From an uncultured Eubacteriales bacterium (GTDB taxonomy: Bacteria; Bacillota; Clostridia; Christensenellales; UBA1242): a stretch of DNA of 11,619 bases. Both the position numbers and the translations under genes were made by a program. Location of the stretch: assembly GCA_900557645.1 (NCBI GenBank), contig USSZ01000033.1, positions 1-11,619 of the forward strand. The letters run 5' to 3'. How positions within the stretch are numbered: position 1 is the stretch's first letter; each line of letters opens with the position of its first letter. This document shows, piece by piece, positions 1 to 8,742 of this stretch. Below the pieces are notes generated by a model. That model was not told where the DNA came from. It worked only from the letters and a program-made list of their open reading frames with translations, and ran no database searches.

Positions 1-2
1 CA

Positions 3-3000
3 GACGAAACAAAAACAAAGACAATGCAAATTGATTTGATTTCAAATAGTTCAGGTTCTTCTCAAACAGGAACTGTTGTTCGAAATAAAGCAAATGTAGT
101 TTTAACCAATGGTGAAAGTGGTGAAGATAAAGATATTGCAAGTTATAATTATAACACTGCAACGGGATTATTTGAATTAACATTAAATCCTTATATTGAT
201 AGTGATAGAACAATTGAATTTGCAGTATATACTGAACTTGGATATCTTGCAACTTTATCTGTTCATTTAAAGGCAAATGCATCATATACTTCTAAATTAA
301 GTGAATTAAATGGAGGAAAAGACTATGCATTTGGAGAATTATTTACAATCACTTTAAATGGAAATGAGCCAACTTTAACAGTAGATGCACAATTTAGTGG
401 CGAAGGAAGTAAATTTATTAAATGGAATGAAGATACTCAAACAATTTCTATAGCAGATTTGCTTGAAGACCATAATTTAACTATTGATTTTACATTGACT
501 TTTTCAGATGATCAAGATGAATCAATAAATGGTAAACAATTCAAGTTTTCTTATTCATATAAATTGAAAGCAAACATAATAAAGAAAACAAATGTAACAT
601 CTGATGATTTAACTATTGCAGGAAAAGAACACACTATTATAGTTGAAAATTTATATGGATTATCTGAAGAGTCAATATCAATAAGAGAAGATACAAAAAT
701 TACACTTGAACCATCTTCATCAAGTCCAGCATTTGCAGGGTTAAAAAATAATATAGTTTCTACAAATTTCGTTTCAACAAGAGGAACGGTTGATATTGAT
801 TTAACTGTATCATTTAAGTTTGAGGGCGAGGAAGGTGCTGTAGAGCAAACTTATGTTGTTAGATATTCATTTACTGTTTATCCAAGTGTTGAGATTTCTA
901 CTAATTATCCAAAACCAACTCAAGATTATAATGAAGAAAGGGAATATGTAGAAAATGAGACTACATTCAATAATGTTTTAAATGATTTCTTTATGCATAA
1001 TCCAGTCTTTGCTGGTGAGAATTTGGAAGGAGATACAAATTCTAAATCAAGAATTTATATCAAAGAAGCAGAAAAAACAGACAATCAAATTTCTTATAAT
1101 AATCACAAAACTGATCCTACAGTAGGAAATATTTCAATTATTGTTTCAAAATTAAGCAATGCTACAGTATCATATAAAGTAACTGGAAATGATGTCGTTT
1201 ATCCTGAAATTAATTCAAGTATTCCAGTAAACGCATCAATTACATTTATTAGAGGAAATTCAGGTAAAATTACTAGTTTGGCAAAAATACAAATGTTGGG
1301 GTCTATTGAAGAAAGTCTTTATGGCGATTATTATTTAGTATTTAAAAACAATTCTTTATATAAGGTATCAAATATAGTTGATTTTGATAAAGAAGATTTG
1401 GGAAAAGAATTGAATTTAGATTTAGGAGTAAACGTTGAAGGATACGAATTATTCGGTGTTTATTCAGTTAAGGATATTTCAGAAAATAAAAATCTAACTC
1501 TTAAAGATGGTAGGTTAACAGGAAGTTCTGAAGATATTGTAGTTGAAAATGAATTGAATAGTTTATCAAATGTAAAAGAAAAATTATTTAATAGTATTTC
1601 TTGCACAACTTCAGGATTTACAGATAATGGTCAAGATTCAATTGTTACTTTTACGTTAATTTATCAAGAAGTAAGCATGACTTATAATGTATACATTTTA
1701 AATAACGCGTTAAGTGTTAGAGTTAATAATGTTTCAAATAATACATCTTCTGGTGAACTTGGCGGTAGCACAGTTGGATATGAAAAGATATATGTAGATG
1801 CCACATCTACAAAGGATTTGTTTGCAGAATATCGAATGGCTAATGTTCAAATGTCATCATCAATGCAATCTTATGCAAATCAATATTATTTAGTATTCAA
1901 AAATACTGCTAATACTACCTATATGGCATCTTATCCAATTTATTTTAAGGCAGGTGATCAAGGTAAAAATTTGAATATTGACCTAGGCATATCAATGAAA
2001 GATTTTGATTTTGTTGGTGCTTATCTTACCTCAGAGTTTAATGGCGACAATAAATTAAAAATACAAGATAATAAAATAACAACTGATCCAGATGTTAATA
2101 TTGAAGAAGAATTAAATAAAATTGGTAATTCTAAAAACGATTTATTTGAACAAGGAACTATAACATTAATTAATAGAATTCAATTAATATATGGAAATAA
2201 TATTGTTGTTGACTATGATTATTTTTCAGATAATTTAACGGCAAATTATCCTCAAGAAGATGAGAAATCATTTGACATTGATATAATAGAAGAAGGCAAA
2301 TTAAAGTATGGTATTGATGACATTGCAGAAATTAATCCTTTAGCATCTTATACAAAGAATGATGGCTCAATTGATGATGATAATACAGTTGAATTTGTTG
2401 CAAAGTATTACTTTATGCCTACTATTGATATTGATGTTGATGCACAAATCACTCAAGCAGGATTTTTAACAAATCTTGAAGTAAATAAAGAATATGATAG
2501 CGTTGTTGAATTGTTTGGAATAAGACATCCTACAAACAATAGATTATTAAGTTCTTCAGAATTTACATCTTCAAATATTTCTTTGAATATGGAAATATTA
2601 GAATTTCCTTCTATTGATGTTATTGATGATAATGACGTAGTAGTAGTATCAATTATAAGTGAATATTTTGATAAATATGATTTCACAGAATTTACAAATA
2701 TAGCCCCAAACAAAAAAACTGAACAATATTTATCTTTCTCAAAGAAAGATAATATAATTGATGAAAATACAAAATATACTTATGATTATACTTTGCTTCC
2801 ACTTGGTGCAAAGAACCAAGGTGATTATGAATTGATCAAGTTTACATACACAAATTCAGGTTTTACAAAAGAATTTTATGTTGTAGTAAAAATTATGCCA
2901 GATTATAGTGTGAAATATGGTGGAAGTGAAGGAAATGCAAAAGATGAAGGAACATACGTATCTAATATAGATAGTATATATACAATTTCTGCTATGGAAG

Positions 3001-5219
3001 AAAATTATGAACATGGCAATGTTTATAGTCAGTTTACATTACTAGGTGAAAATGGACATTTATCAATAAAACATACAAATGGTGATAATACCAATAATGA
3101 ACTTGCCAACACATTTACATTAGTAATGAATTTAAATGAAAATATTGATTCTGTTGTTTTCAATAATGATACTAATATTTCACAGAAACTGATGGTTAAT
3201 GGAACAGAAGATGATGAAGAGACAGTATTAAATTTATATGATCAAGGGTGGGAAAATCTTCCTTCATGGGATAATAAAGAAGAATCTGCCTTTGAAAATG
3301 AAAATATTAAACAGTTGGTTTTAAATACAACCAATAATGGTCTTGTTTTCAAAAATATACCAATTGTAATATTTGGAACACAATATTATATGATTGAAGG
3401 AAAGGATTATTATAATTACACATTTAGACTTTATTTCTGTTTACAACCACCTCAAGGATATACAACGCCTTCTTCGACACAAGAAACTATTCAATTAACG
3501 GAACTTGAATATTTTGATGTTGGATCACAGTATGAGTTACTTCAAATACAAAAAACAACAGAAGCAAAGGATGATAAGAATATTCATATTGTTTCAAATC
3601 CAAGAACACCGGAGACAACTGATAATGTAAGTTTAGTTGAATTGCAAGGTATTAAAGCATGGGCTTTTGCTTATGATTATACGACAGAAAAAGATCAGGT
3701 ATATTTAACAAACAATACAGATGTTAAGGGGGGATATGAACTCGCTTCAGAATATATAATGAGTTCATCAGATCAAGAATATCTTAATATAAATAATTTG
3801 ATGTTAAAATATATTACAGTAGAAAATATTAGTTTCTATGATCAAGATAATCCAACAGAACCTTTAACTTTCTATAATGATGAAAATACAGAAGTCTCTG
3901 CATTGACACCGACATCCTCAGAGACTTCAGATGCTAATGCAAATGGTTATCATTTAGCGACGGCTCGAAACGGAATGGATGGTTTCTATTATGGAATGAC
4001 GGCAAATGAATTACGAGGTGTATATACCAAACCTGAAGACCAAGAAGCAAGTGATGTAAGTTCCTTGGCTGACGAGGACAAACAAACAGAATATTATAAA
4101 CCTTTCCAAGTTCCAAGATTTACAAATACAGATATTTTTGCAAATTCCAATACTGCAAATGTAACTATGGTAATAACTTTAAAATATAATGATGGCAACA
4201 CAATAGAATATTATGATTGTCCTATTTCGGTTGAATTGATACGTGAAATTACTATTAAGGAAAATGATAACATTGTTGTTAGAGATGGTAATCCTCAGTC
4301 AGTTAAAGCTGGATTTACTATAAATGGTTCAGATATAACGACAGAAGATTTAGGTATGACTACATCATTTATAAATGATACTCTTGAAGTTATGGTTAAA
4401 AACAATAGTTCTTTAACTTTTGAAATGATGCTTACAAGAGAAGATGGTTCATCAATTTCAACATCTGTTACAGTTTCTAACACAGGAACAAATTTCTTTA
4501 AAACCCATTATATTTCTTTATCTCAATATTTTGGATTAAATGTTCAAGTTGGTGATAAAGTAACATTAAAAGTAAATGATTTAAATGGAGCGAGTTTCTA
4601 TTATATTACAGGCGATGCATCGACATCATTTACATATTCTAGCACAAGTGATTCAAATGTATTTTCTATTGGAGAAATTGAAAATGATGTTATTTATATT
4701 GATGATGCTTCGATGCTTGATCCAAATATGTATTATACGACTACAAAATATTATATAATAAATATAAAAATTAATAATGTGAGTTATATGTATAGAGTAT
4801 CTAAATTATATTATGTAACTGGGTATTACTATCAATTAGGAAGAAATTATATAACAGAAATTGCCTATAATTTAAATAATGAAGACGAAACAACATTATT
4901 ATCAGAGTGGTTATCATCAAAAGCTCCTAGTCCAATATATTTATATGACGCAACGGTAGTTTCTGGAAGCATAACCATAGGAAGTCCAAGCAATCAACAG
5001 AACATCCAAATTTTAAAATTTAGTATAGATCCAATTGATGGTGCATCAGGTAAGGCATTAATCGATGCGAATGGAAACATAACCATTACTTCTTTTGGAA
5101 AAGATGAGTATATAAAAGTCAATATCTATATGGGAGTATATGGAAACGATAGGAAAATAGGAGGTTCTGATACTACTTATATATTATTAGGTTCAGTTCG
5201 TTTAGGATTAAAAAGATAA
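3..5219 (+). CDS. Giant beta-rich, probably secreted/surface repeat protein (5' end outside window)
   Basis: I do not recognise a named family. The frame is open to the left edge: codons before the first ATG (24) read DETKTKT, with no stop and no ribosome site near that ATG, so at least 1738 residues are coded and the true start is upstream. The visible part is rich in Asn, Thr, Ser, Asp, Glu and Tyr, nearly free of Cys, and has no transmembrane segment. Alternating hydrophobic/polar stretches suggest stacked Ig-like beta domains. Similar linkers end several units: VYPSVEI (about residue 285, counted from the ATG at 24), FMPTIDI (about 797) and IMPDYSV (about 958). A 103-residue unit occurs twice (residues 420-522 and 606-708). 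The C-terminus ends in GLKR with no LPXTG motif or anchor helix, so any attachment must be N-terminal or non-covalent. An extracellular location is inferred from composition only, because the signal peptide region is missing. Cardiolipin synthase follows 38 bases later on the same strand. Confidence 0.85.
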   Translation, partial: DETKTKTMQIDLISNSSGSSQTGTVVRNKANVVLTNGESGEDKDIASYNYNTATGLFELTLNPYIDSDRTIEFAVYTELGYLATLSVHLKANASYTSKLSELNGGKDYAFGELFTITLNGNEPTLTVDAQFSGEGSKFIKWNEDTQTISIADLLEDHNLTIDFTLTFSDDQDESINGKQFKFSYSYKLKANIIKKTNVTSDDLTIAGKEHTIIVENLYGLSEESISIREDTKITLEPSSSSPAFAGLKNNIVSTNFVSTRGTVDIDLTVSFKFEGEEGAVEQTYVVRYSFTVYPSVEISTNYPKPTQDYNEEREYVENETTFNNVLNDFFMHNPVFAGENLEGDTNSKSRIYIKEAEKTDNQISYNNHKTDPTVGNISIIVSKLSNATVSYKVTGNDVVYPEINSSIPVNASITFIRGNSGKITSLAKIQMLGSIEESLYGDYYLVFKNNSLYKVSNIVDFDKEDLGKELNLDLGVNVEGYELFGVYSVKDISENKNLTLKDGRLTGSSEDIVVENELNSLSNVKEKLFNSISCTTSGFTDNGQDSIVTFTLIYQEVSMTYNVYILNNALSVRVNNVSNNTSSGELGGSTVGYEKIYVDATSTKDLFAEYRMANVQMSSSMQSYANQYYLVFKNTANTTYMASYPIYFKAGDQGKNLNIDLGISMKDFDFVGAYLTSEFNGDNKLKIQDNKITTDPDVNIEEELNKIGNSKNDLFEQGTITLINRIQLIYGNNIVVDYDYFSDNLTANYPQEDEKSFDIDIIEEGKLKYGIDDIAEINPLASYTKNDGSIDDDNTVEFVAKYYFMPTIDIDVDAQITQAGFLTNLEVNKEYDSVVELFGIRHPTNNRLLSSSEFTSSNISLNMEILEFPSIDVIDDNDVVVVSIISEYFDKYDFTEFTNIAPNKKTEQYLSFSKKDNIIDENTKYTYDYTLLPLGAKNQGDYELIKFTYTNSGFTKEFYVVVKIMPDYSVKYGGSEGNAKDEGTYVSNIDSIYTISAMEENYEHGNVYSQFTLLGENGHLSIKHTNGDNTNNELANTFTLVMNLNENIDSVVFNNDTNISQKLMVNGTEDDEETVLNLYDQGWENLPSWDNKEESAFENENIKQLVLNTTNNGLVFKNIPIVIFGTQYYMIEGKDYYNYTFRLYFCLQPPQGYTTPSSTQETIQLTELEYFDVGSQYELLQIQKTTEAKDDKNIHIVSNPRTPETTDNVSLVELQGIKAWAFAYDYTTEKDQVYLTNNTDVKGGYELASEYIMSSSDQEYLNINNLMLKYITVENISFYDQDNPTEPLTFYNDENTEVSALTPTSSETSDANANGYHLATARNGMDGFYYGMTANELRGVYTKPEDQEASDVSSLADEDKQTEYYKPFQVPRFTNTDIFANSNTANVTMVITLKYNDGNTIEYYDCPISVELIREITIKENDNIVVRDGNPQSVKAGFTINGSDITTEDLGMTTSFINDTLEVMVKNNSSLTFEMMLTREDGSSISTSVTVSNTGTNFFKTHYISLSQYFGLNVQVGDKVTLKVNDLNGASFYYITGDASTSFTYSSTSDSNVFSIGEIENDVIYIDDASMLDPNMYYTTTKYYIINIKINNVSYMYRVSKLYYVTGYYYQLGRNYITEIAYNLNNEDETTLLSEWLSSKAPSPIYLYDATVVSGSITIGSPSNQQNIQILKFSIDPIDGASGKALIDANGNITITSFGKDEYIKVNIYMGVYGNDRKIGGSDTTYILLGSVRLGLKR
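1281..1589 (+). repeat. Internal protein repeat, copy 1 (103 residues)
   Basis: Residues 420-522 of the giant protein (numbered from the ATG at 24). It starts AKIQM and contains YYLVFKN, GKELNLDLG, an FGVY strand and an ENELN...LF ending. It aligns over exactly 103 residues with copy 2, 186 residues downstream. The DNA has diverged, so this is an old domain duplication. Confidence 0.85.
1839..2147 (+). repeat. Internal protein repeat, copy 2 (103 residues)
   Basis: Residues 606-708 of the giant protein. It starts ANVQM and contains YYLVFKN, GKNLNIDLG, a VGAY strand and an EEELN...LF ending, in the same order and nearly the same spacing as copy 1. Both copies are followed by a similar strand-rich stretch containing LIY, so the duplicated unit may be larger, up to about 186 residues. 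Confidence 0.85.
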
Positions 5220-5257
5220 AAATATTAAAATCATAAAATTTAAGGAGGAAAAAGTAA

Positions 5258-6715
5258 ATGTTTGCTGACTGGTTCTTATTGCTTATCACAATATCTGCAT
5301 TTTTAAACTTTTTCCTTCTTTTAATTATGGTTTTTCTCGAAAAAAGAAAACCTCAAACAATTATTGCTTGGATTACGATTTTAACTTTCGTTCCAATTGT
5401 TGGTTTTATTTTGTATGTAATATTTGGAAGTGGTTTGAGTCGTCGTGTCCGTCAAATGATAAAAAAGAAAGCAATTTCAGAAAGAGATATTATTAGAAAT
5501 ATTAATGGTATTCAAACTTTGGAAGAAGCAAAATTAGATGGAATTTTAAAAAATGATGTTGAATTAGTTTCATTATGTTATTCTTTTGGCTCTTATCCTA
5601 TACCGGGAAATGATATTAAAATTTTTACTAATGGTATAGATAAAATAAATTCTTTGAAAAAAGATATTTTATCTGCAACAAAATCAATTAATATAGAATA
5701 TTACATTTTTGCAGATGACAAAATAGGAAAAGATATAATGAATTTATTGTGTCAAAAAGCAAAAGAAGGTGTAGATGTTAAATTAATATACGATTCTATA
5801 GGCTCAAGGAAAGCCCCTAGACGATTCTTTAAAAAATTGGAAAATGCTGGTGGGCAGGTAGGAGAATTTTTCCCTCCTTTTATGCACATAAGACTTCTAA
5901 ATCTTAAATTGAATTATAGAAACCATAGAAAAATTGCTGTTATTGATGGTAGAATTGGTTATACTGGTGGAATTAACATAAGAGATGACCACATGGGAGA
6001 CCATAAAAAATTGAAACCTTGGCGTGATACACATATTCGTATAGAGGGTAGTGGTGTTTATGCACTTCAAAATATTTTCCTTGATGATTGGAGATATTGC
6101 AAGAATGATAATACTCCTCCATTATTATATTTGGAAAACGGATATTTTCCTAGTCCAAAGATTTGTGGGAATGTAACGATTCAAGCAGTATCTTCTGGTC
6201 CTGATAGTCAGGTTCAAAAGATAAAAGAGATATTTGTTCAAATGATAGTAAATGCAAAAAATAGGGTTTATATACAAACACCATATTTTATCCCAGACGA
6301 TGTATTTTTTGCAGCATTACGTATCGCACAGAAGAGTGGAATAGATGTGCGAATTATGGTGCCAAAAATTCCAGACAAGCATACTGTTTATTGGGCAACA
6401 TTGTCTTATTTAAAAGAAATGTCTGAACTTGGAATAAAAATTTATTTATATAATGGCTTTTTGCATAGTAAAACTATTCTTGTAGATAATAATAAATTAT
6501 CAATAGGCACATGTAATACAGATAATCGTTCCTTTGGATTAAATTTTGAAGATACCATTATAATATATTCAAAGGAAGTAAATGAGCAATATGAAAAAAT
6601 ATTCAACGAAGATATGAAAAATTCACAAGAAATTAATATAAATTATTTTCAAAAGAAAAGATGGATTACAAAGTTTTTACAAGCAATTATGCGATTATTA
6701 TCTTCTTTATTCTAA
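5258..6715 (+). CDS. cls: Cardiolipin synthase (two-HKD phospholipase D family)
   Basis: This enzyme is expected to condense two phosphatidylglycerol molecules into cardiolipin plus glycerol at the cytoplasmic membrane. The 485 residues match the usual length of bacterial Cls. Two N-terminal hydrophobic segments (about residues 5-27 and 35-58) are separated by a short basic linker (EKRKPQ), as in the family. Both catalytic motifs are intact: H223-R-K225-x4-D230 followed by GYTGGIN, and H403-S-K405-x4-D410 followed by SIGTCN. The IEYYIF and YIQTPYFIPDD stretches before the two motifs are also typical. The start is fixed by AAGGAGG at 5242-5248, nine bases before ATG. No terminator separates it from the giant-protein gene upstream, and ndk follows 64 bases downstream, so read-through from upstream is plausible. 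The family assignment is firm. Confidence 0.96.
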   Translation: MFADWFLLLITISAFLNFFLLLIMVFLEKRKPQTIIAWITILTFVPIVGFILYVIFGSGLSRRVRQMIKKKAISERDIIRNINGIQTLEEAKLDGILKNDVELVSLCYSFGSYPIPGNDIKIFTNGIDKINSLKKDILSATKSINIEYYIFADDKIGKDIMNLLCQKAKEGVDVKLIYDSIGSRKAPRRFFKKLENAGGQVGEFFPPFMHIRLLNLKLNYRNHRKIAVIDGRIGYTGGINIRDDHMGDHKKLKPWRDTHIRIEGSGVYALQNIFLDDWRYCKNDNTPPLLYLENGYFPSPKICGNVTIQAVSSGPDSQVQKIKEIFVQMIVNAKNRVYIQTPYFIPDDVFFAALRIAQKSGIDVRIMVPKIPDKHTVYWATLSYLKEMSELGIKIYLYNGFLHSKTILVDNNKLSIGTCNTDNRSFGLNFEDTIIIYSKEVNEQYEKIFNEDMKNSQEININYFQKKRWITKFLQAIMRLLSSLF

Positions 6716-6779
6716 AACAAAAGATATAAAGAAAATATTTTAACATTAGTGTTTGTAAAAAATAAATAAGGAGATTAAA

Positions 6780-7229
6780 ATGATAGAAAAAAGTTATGTC
6801 ATGGTAAAGCCAGAATTTGCTAATTATAGAGATATAATAAATGAAATTAGGGCAAGACTTATTAAAAATGGATTATCAATTATTAAAGAAGGATATGTTC
6901 AATATGATGAAAAATCAGCAAAAAGACATTATGCAGAACATGTTGGCAAGGATTTTTATCCAGAACTTGAAAAATATATCACAAGTGATAAAGCCTATGG
7001 TATGATTGTAGGTGGAGAAAATGCTATTGCTAAAATAAGATTATTAGTTGGAGCCACTAAAAATCCTGCAGAAGGAACGATTAGATATGATATACCAAAA
7101 GAACTTGGGTTACCTTTAAGAGTTACACAAAATGTTGTTCATGCATCTGATAGTGAAAATTCTGCTAAAAAAGAAATAGAAATATTTGAAAACATTTTAG
7201 CAAATACATTAATGAATAATTTAGAATGA
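6780..7229 (+). CDS. ndk: Nucleoside diphosphate kinase
   Basis: It transfers the gamma phosphate of ATP to other nucleoside diphosphates through a phosphohistidine, balancing NTP and dNTP pools in the cytosol. Length is 149 residues (family about 140-155). Recognisable residues: K10 in VMVKPE, Y51 in HYAEH, R87, T93 in GAT, R102 in GTIRYD, N118, and the phospho-acceptor H121 in NVVHASDS. Oddities compared with the common form: KPE instead of KPD, an extra Lys after GAT with a shortened NP...GTIR loop, and about six extra residues between GTIRYD and the NVVH motif (PKELGLPLRVTQ region). All catalytic residues remain, so it should be active. AAGGAG at 6768-6773 lies six bases before ATG. It is the last gene of the plus-strand run before the 7317-7347 terminator. 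Confidence 0.95.
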   Translation: MIEKSYVMVKPEFANYRDIINEIRARLIKNGLSIIKEGYVQYDEKSAKRHYAEHVGKDFYPELEKYITSDKAYGMIVGGENAIAKIRLLVGATKNPAEGTIRYDIPKELGLPLRVTQNVVHASDSENSAKKEIEIFENILANTLMNNLE

Positions 7230-7316
7230 TAGTTAAATAAAAATTAAAAAATAATATTTTTGTTTACTATTTTACAAATTATTAATGTTCTCATTTTAAA
7301 GATTGTGTGAGATAAT

Positions 7317-7347
7317 AAAAAAGACTATGTAAAACATAGTCTTTTTT
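7317..7347. terminator. Bidirectional intrinsic terminator
   Basis: Perfect 13-bp stem: A6 plus GACTATG (7317-7329), loop TAAAA, then CATAGTC plus T6 (7335-7347). The A run on one side and the T run on the other make it a Rho-independent terminator in both directions. It lies between the convergent ends of ndk (+) and the ferritin-like gene (-), 88 bases past the ndk stop and 35 bases past the other stop, so it can serve both. Confidence 0.93.
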
Positions 7348-7381
7348 ATTTATTTGTTTTATTTATTGAGAAAATCAAAAG

Positions 7382-8635
7382 TTATTTTTTTATTCTACCA
7401 ATTGTTACGTTATCAACTTTTCTATTTCGTAATTCTTTTATAGGATGTTGAATGTCTTCAAGTCTATAATCTTCTTTATATTCTTTAATATGGTTTTCTA
7501 TTACTATATGAGATGGCATTGTTTGAACATCTTTAATAGTTTTAGATTGATAAATAAAGAAATTATCATTTTCATTTAATTTGGTTACATTTGTATAACA
7601 ACTTTCACCTAATGCAGTATTGTTTACCGTTTCTGCAATTATATTTCTAATATATTCTTTTTGTGGGGCAAATTTAATAAGTTCAGGGAATTCAGCATTT
7701 GGCATAATGTCATACCAATCTTTACTTTCATTTGCCCTTAAAATTTTAAGTGCTTCATGAAGATGTGAAAGTTCTTGTTCATAAAGCATTTCCCATATAG
7801 ACTTTATATGTTTATCAGTTTCATCATTGAGCATAGAAAAGTATAAATAACATTCTATATATTCATGCATTAATAATTCTTCATACATAGTTGCACAAGG
7901 ATCTATAAGACTTCCATATTCAGAAACGTGTTGTTCTTCAACCATTGCAATTTCGGTATAAAGTTCACGACCTTTTTGATGTTTATAAAAAGAGCCTAAA
8001 TTCATATAATAATTCATTGTTTGTTGTTCTGCTGCTGTAATTATAGAAACATCACATTTAGTTATAGGATTTGCCGAAATGTTGCTTATTGGTCTATTTA
8101 CAGCAGTGTAAGGGTGTCTTGGATGTGCAACTGTTGGTCGTCCAGGCATGATTTCTGTATAAGAACCAATATATTTTTCTGCATGTTCTTTCATATCCGT
8201 TTCAAGAAGATTTGCATAACGATATAAATGGTCAAAATCTTCAAGAAGAGCAAAATCTAGTGCATTTTTAACATTTTTATTTGTTTGTCTTTGTGCTAAA
8301 ATTGCTGTAAGATCAACGGCGAGTTGTTCATAACCTAAAGTTGTTTGCAAAAGATTTTCATCTGCTGGCTTTAAATTTGCGATAAGTTTTTGTTGCTGTT
8401 GTTCACATCTTCTTATAAGCGAAACACTTTTTCTCAAATCGTTGTTACCACAATGTCTATTAAAATGATGTTTAGACCAAACAGCCTCATATTCAGTTCC
8501 GTTCATTAAAATAGCACGCACTCTAGTATAGGGGTCTACATCATTAATATTGTAAGGCTTAGGAGAAAGTTGCTTATATGACATGATTGTATTTTCAATT
8601 TTCTTTGGTTTTTCTAAAAAAGGATTTATACTCAT
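7382..8635 (-). CDS. Ferritin-like protein with three E-x29-[ED]xxH helical hairpins
   Basis: No named gene recognised. The protein is 417 residues from the chosen start and has no signal peptide or membrane segment. It is mainly helical and carries the ligand spacing of ferritin/rubrerythrin-like diiron proteins three times: E103 with D133-x2-H136, E203 with E233-x2-H236, and E258 with E288-x2-H291, always 30 residues from the first acid to the second. Hairpins two and three are only 55 residues apart and could form a normal four-helix diiron bundle; hairpin one is extra and has Asp instead of Glu. Between hairpins one and two lies a Pro/His-rich segment (MPGRPTVAHPRHPY). Near the N-terminus is a HHFNRHC cluster (H56, H57, H61, C62) that could bind metal. 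The ATG at 8647 is in frame, but GGAGG (8641-8645) lies between it and the ATG at 8635, so the latter is the start. Metal binding, oxidation or storage roles are inferred; the substrate is unknown. It stands alone between two promoter/terminator boundaries. Confidence 0.85.
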   Translation of the reverse strand: MSINPFLEKPKKIENTIMSYKQLSPKPYNINDVDPYTRVRAILMNGTEYEAVWSKHHFNRHCGNNDLRKSVSLIRRCEQQQQKLIANLKPADENLLQTTLGYEQLAVDLTAILAQRQTNKNVKNALDFALLEDFDHLYRYANLLETDMKEHAEKYIGSYTEIMPGRPTVAHPRHPYTAVNRPISNISANPITKCDVSIITAAEQQTMNYYMNLGSFYKHQKGRELYTEIAMVEEQHVSEYGSLIDPCATMYEELLMHEYIECYLYFSMLNDETDKHIKSIWEMLYEQELSHLHEALKILRANESKDWYDIMPNAEFPELIKFAPQKEYIRNIIAETVNNTALGESCYTNVTKLNENDNFFIYQSKTIKDVQTMPSHIVIENHIKEYKEDYRLEDIQHPIKELRNRKVDNVTIGRIKK

Positions 8636-8640
8636 TTTAA

Positions 8641-8645
8641 CCTCC
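8641..8645 (-). promoter_or_regulatory. Ribosome binding site deciding the ferritin-like gene start
   Basis: On the minus strand GGAGG is followed by TTAAA and ATG at 8635, a five-base gap. The upstream in-frame ATG (8647) overlaps this site and has no comparable site of its own, so the 417-residue form is preferred over 421. Confidence 0.85.
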
Positions 8646-8688
8646 ATAAAAGTAGTATTTACTTAATTGATAAATTTAATTCTTAAAT

Positions 8689-8717
8689 TTGAAAAATGTG
8701 TATTTATTTGATATAAT
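8689..8717 (+). promoter_or_regulatory. SigA-type promoter of the U32 gene
   Basis: TTGAAA (8689-8694), a 17-base spacer and a perfect TATAAT (8712-8717), preceded by TGA, an extended -10 element. The predicted start of transcription is near 8724, 19 bases before the ATG at 8743. The -35 box coincides with the TTG that begins the longer reading frame, which rules that TTG out as a start when this promoter is used. Confidence 0.85.
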
Positions 8718-8742
8718 ATTTAAAAATTATGTGGGGTCGAAC

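Noticed and set aside
24..26. ATG at 24 as the start of the giant protein
   Set aside because: There is no ribosome site upstream, the frame stays open to the window edge, and no signal peptide follows the ATG.
2453..2713. Minus-strand open frame of 86 codons inside the giant-protein gene
   Set aside because: It lies opposite a clearly coding frame, is low-complexity, and resembles no known family.
3934..4483. Two minus-strand open frames of about 60 codons opposite the giant-protein gene
   Set aside because: No known-family similarity; the coding signal is on the plus strand throughout.
6740..6768. Promoter-like TTAACA-17-TAAATA before ndk
   Set aside because: Transcription would start after the ribosome site at 6768-6773, leaving a message that could not be translated normally; it is more likely chance in AT-rich DNA.
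8021..8227. Plus-strand open frame of 68 codons inside the ferritin-like gene
   Set aside because: Antisense shadow of a well-supported gene; its Cys/Phe-rich composition is an artefact of reading opposite codons.
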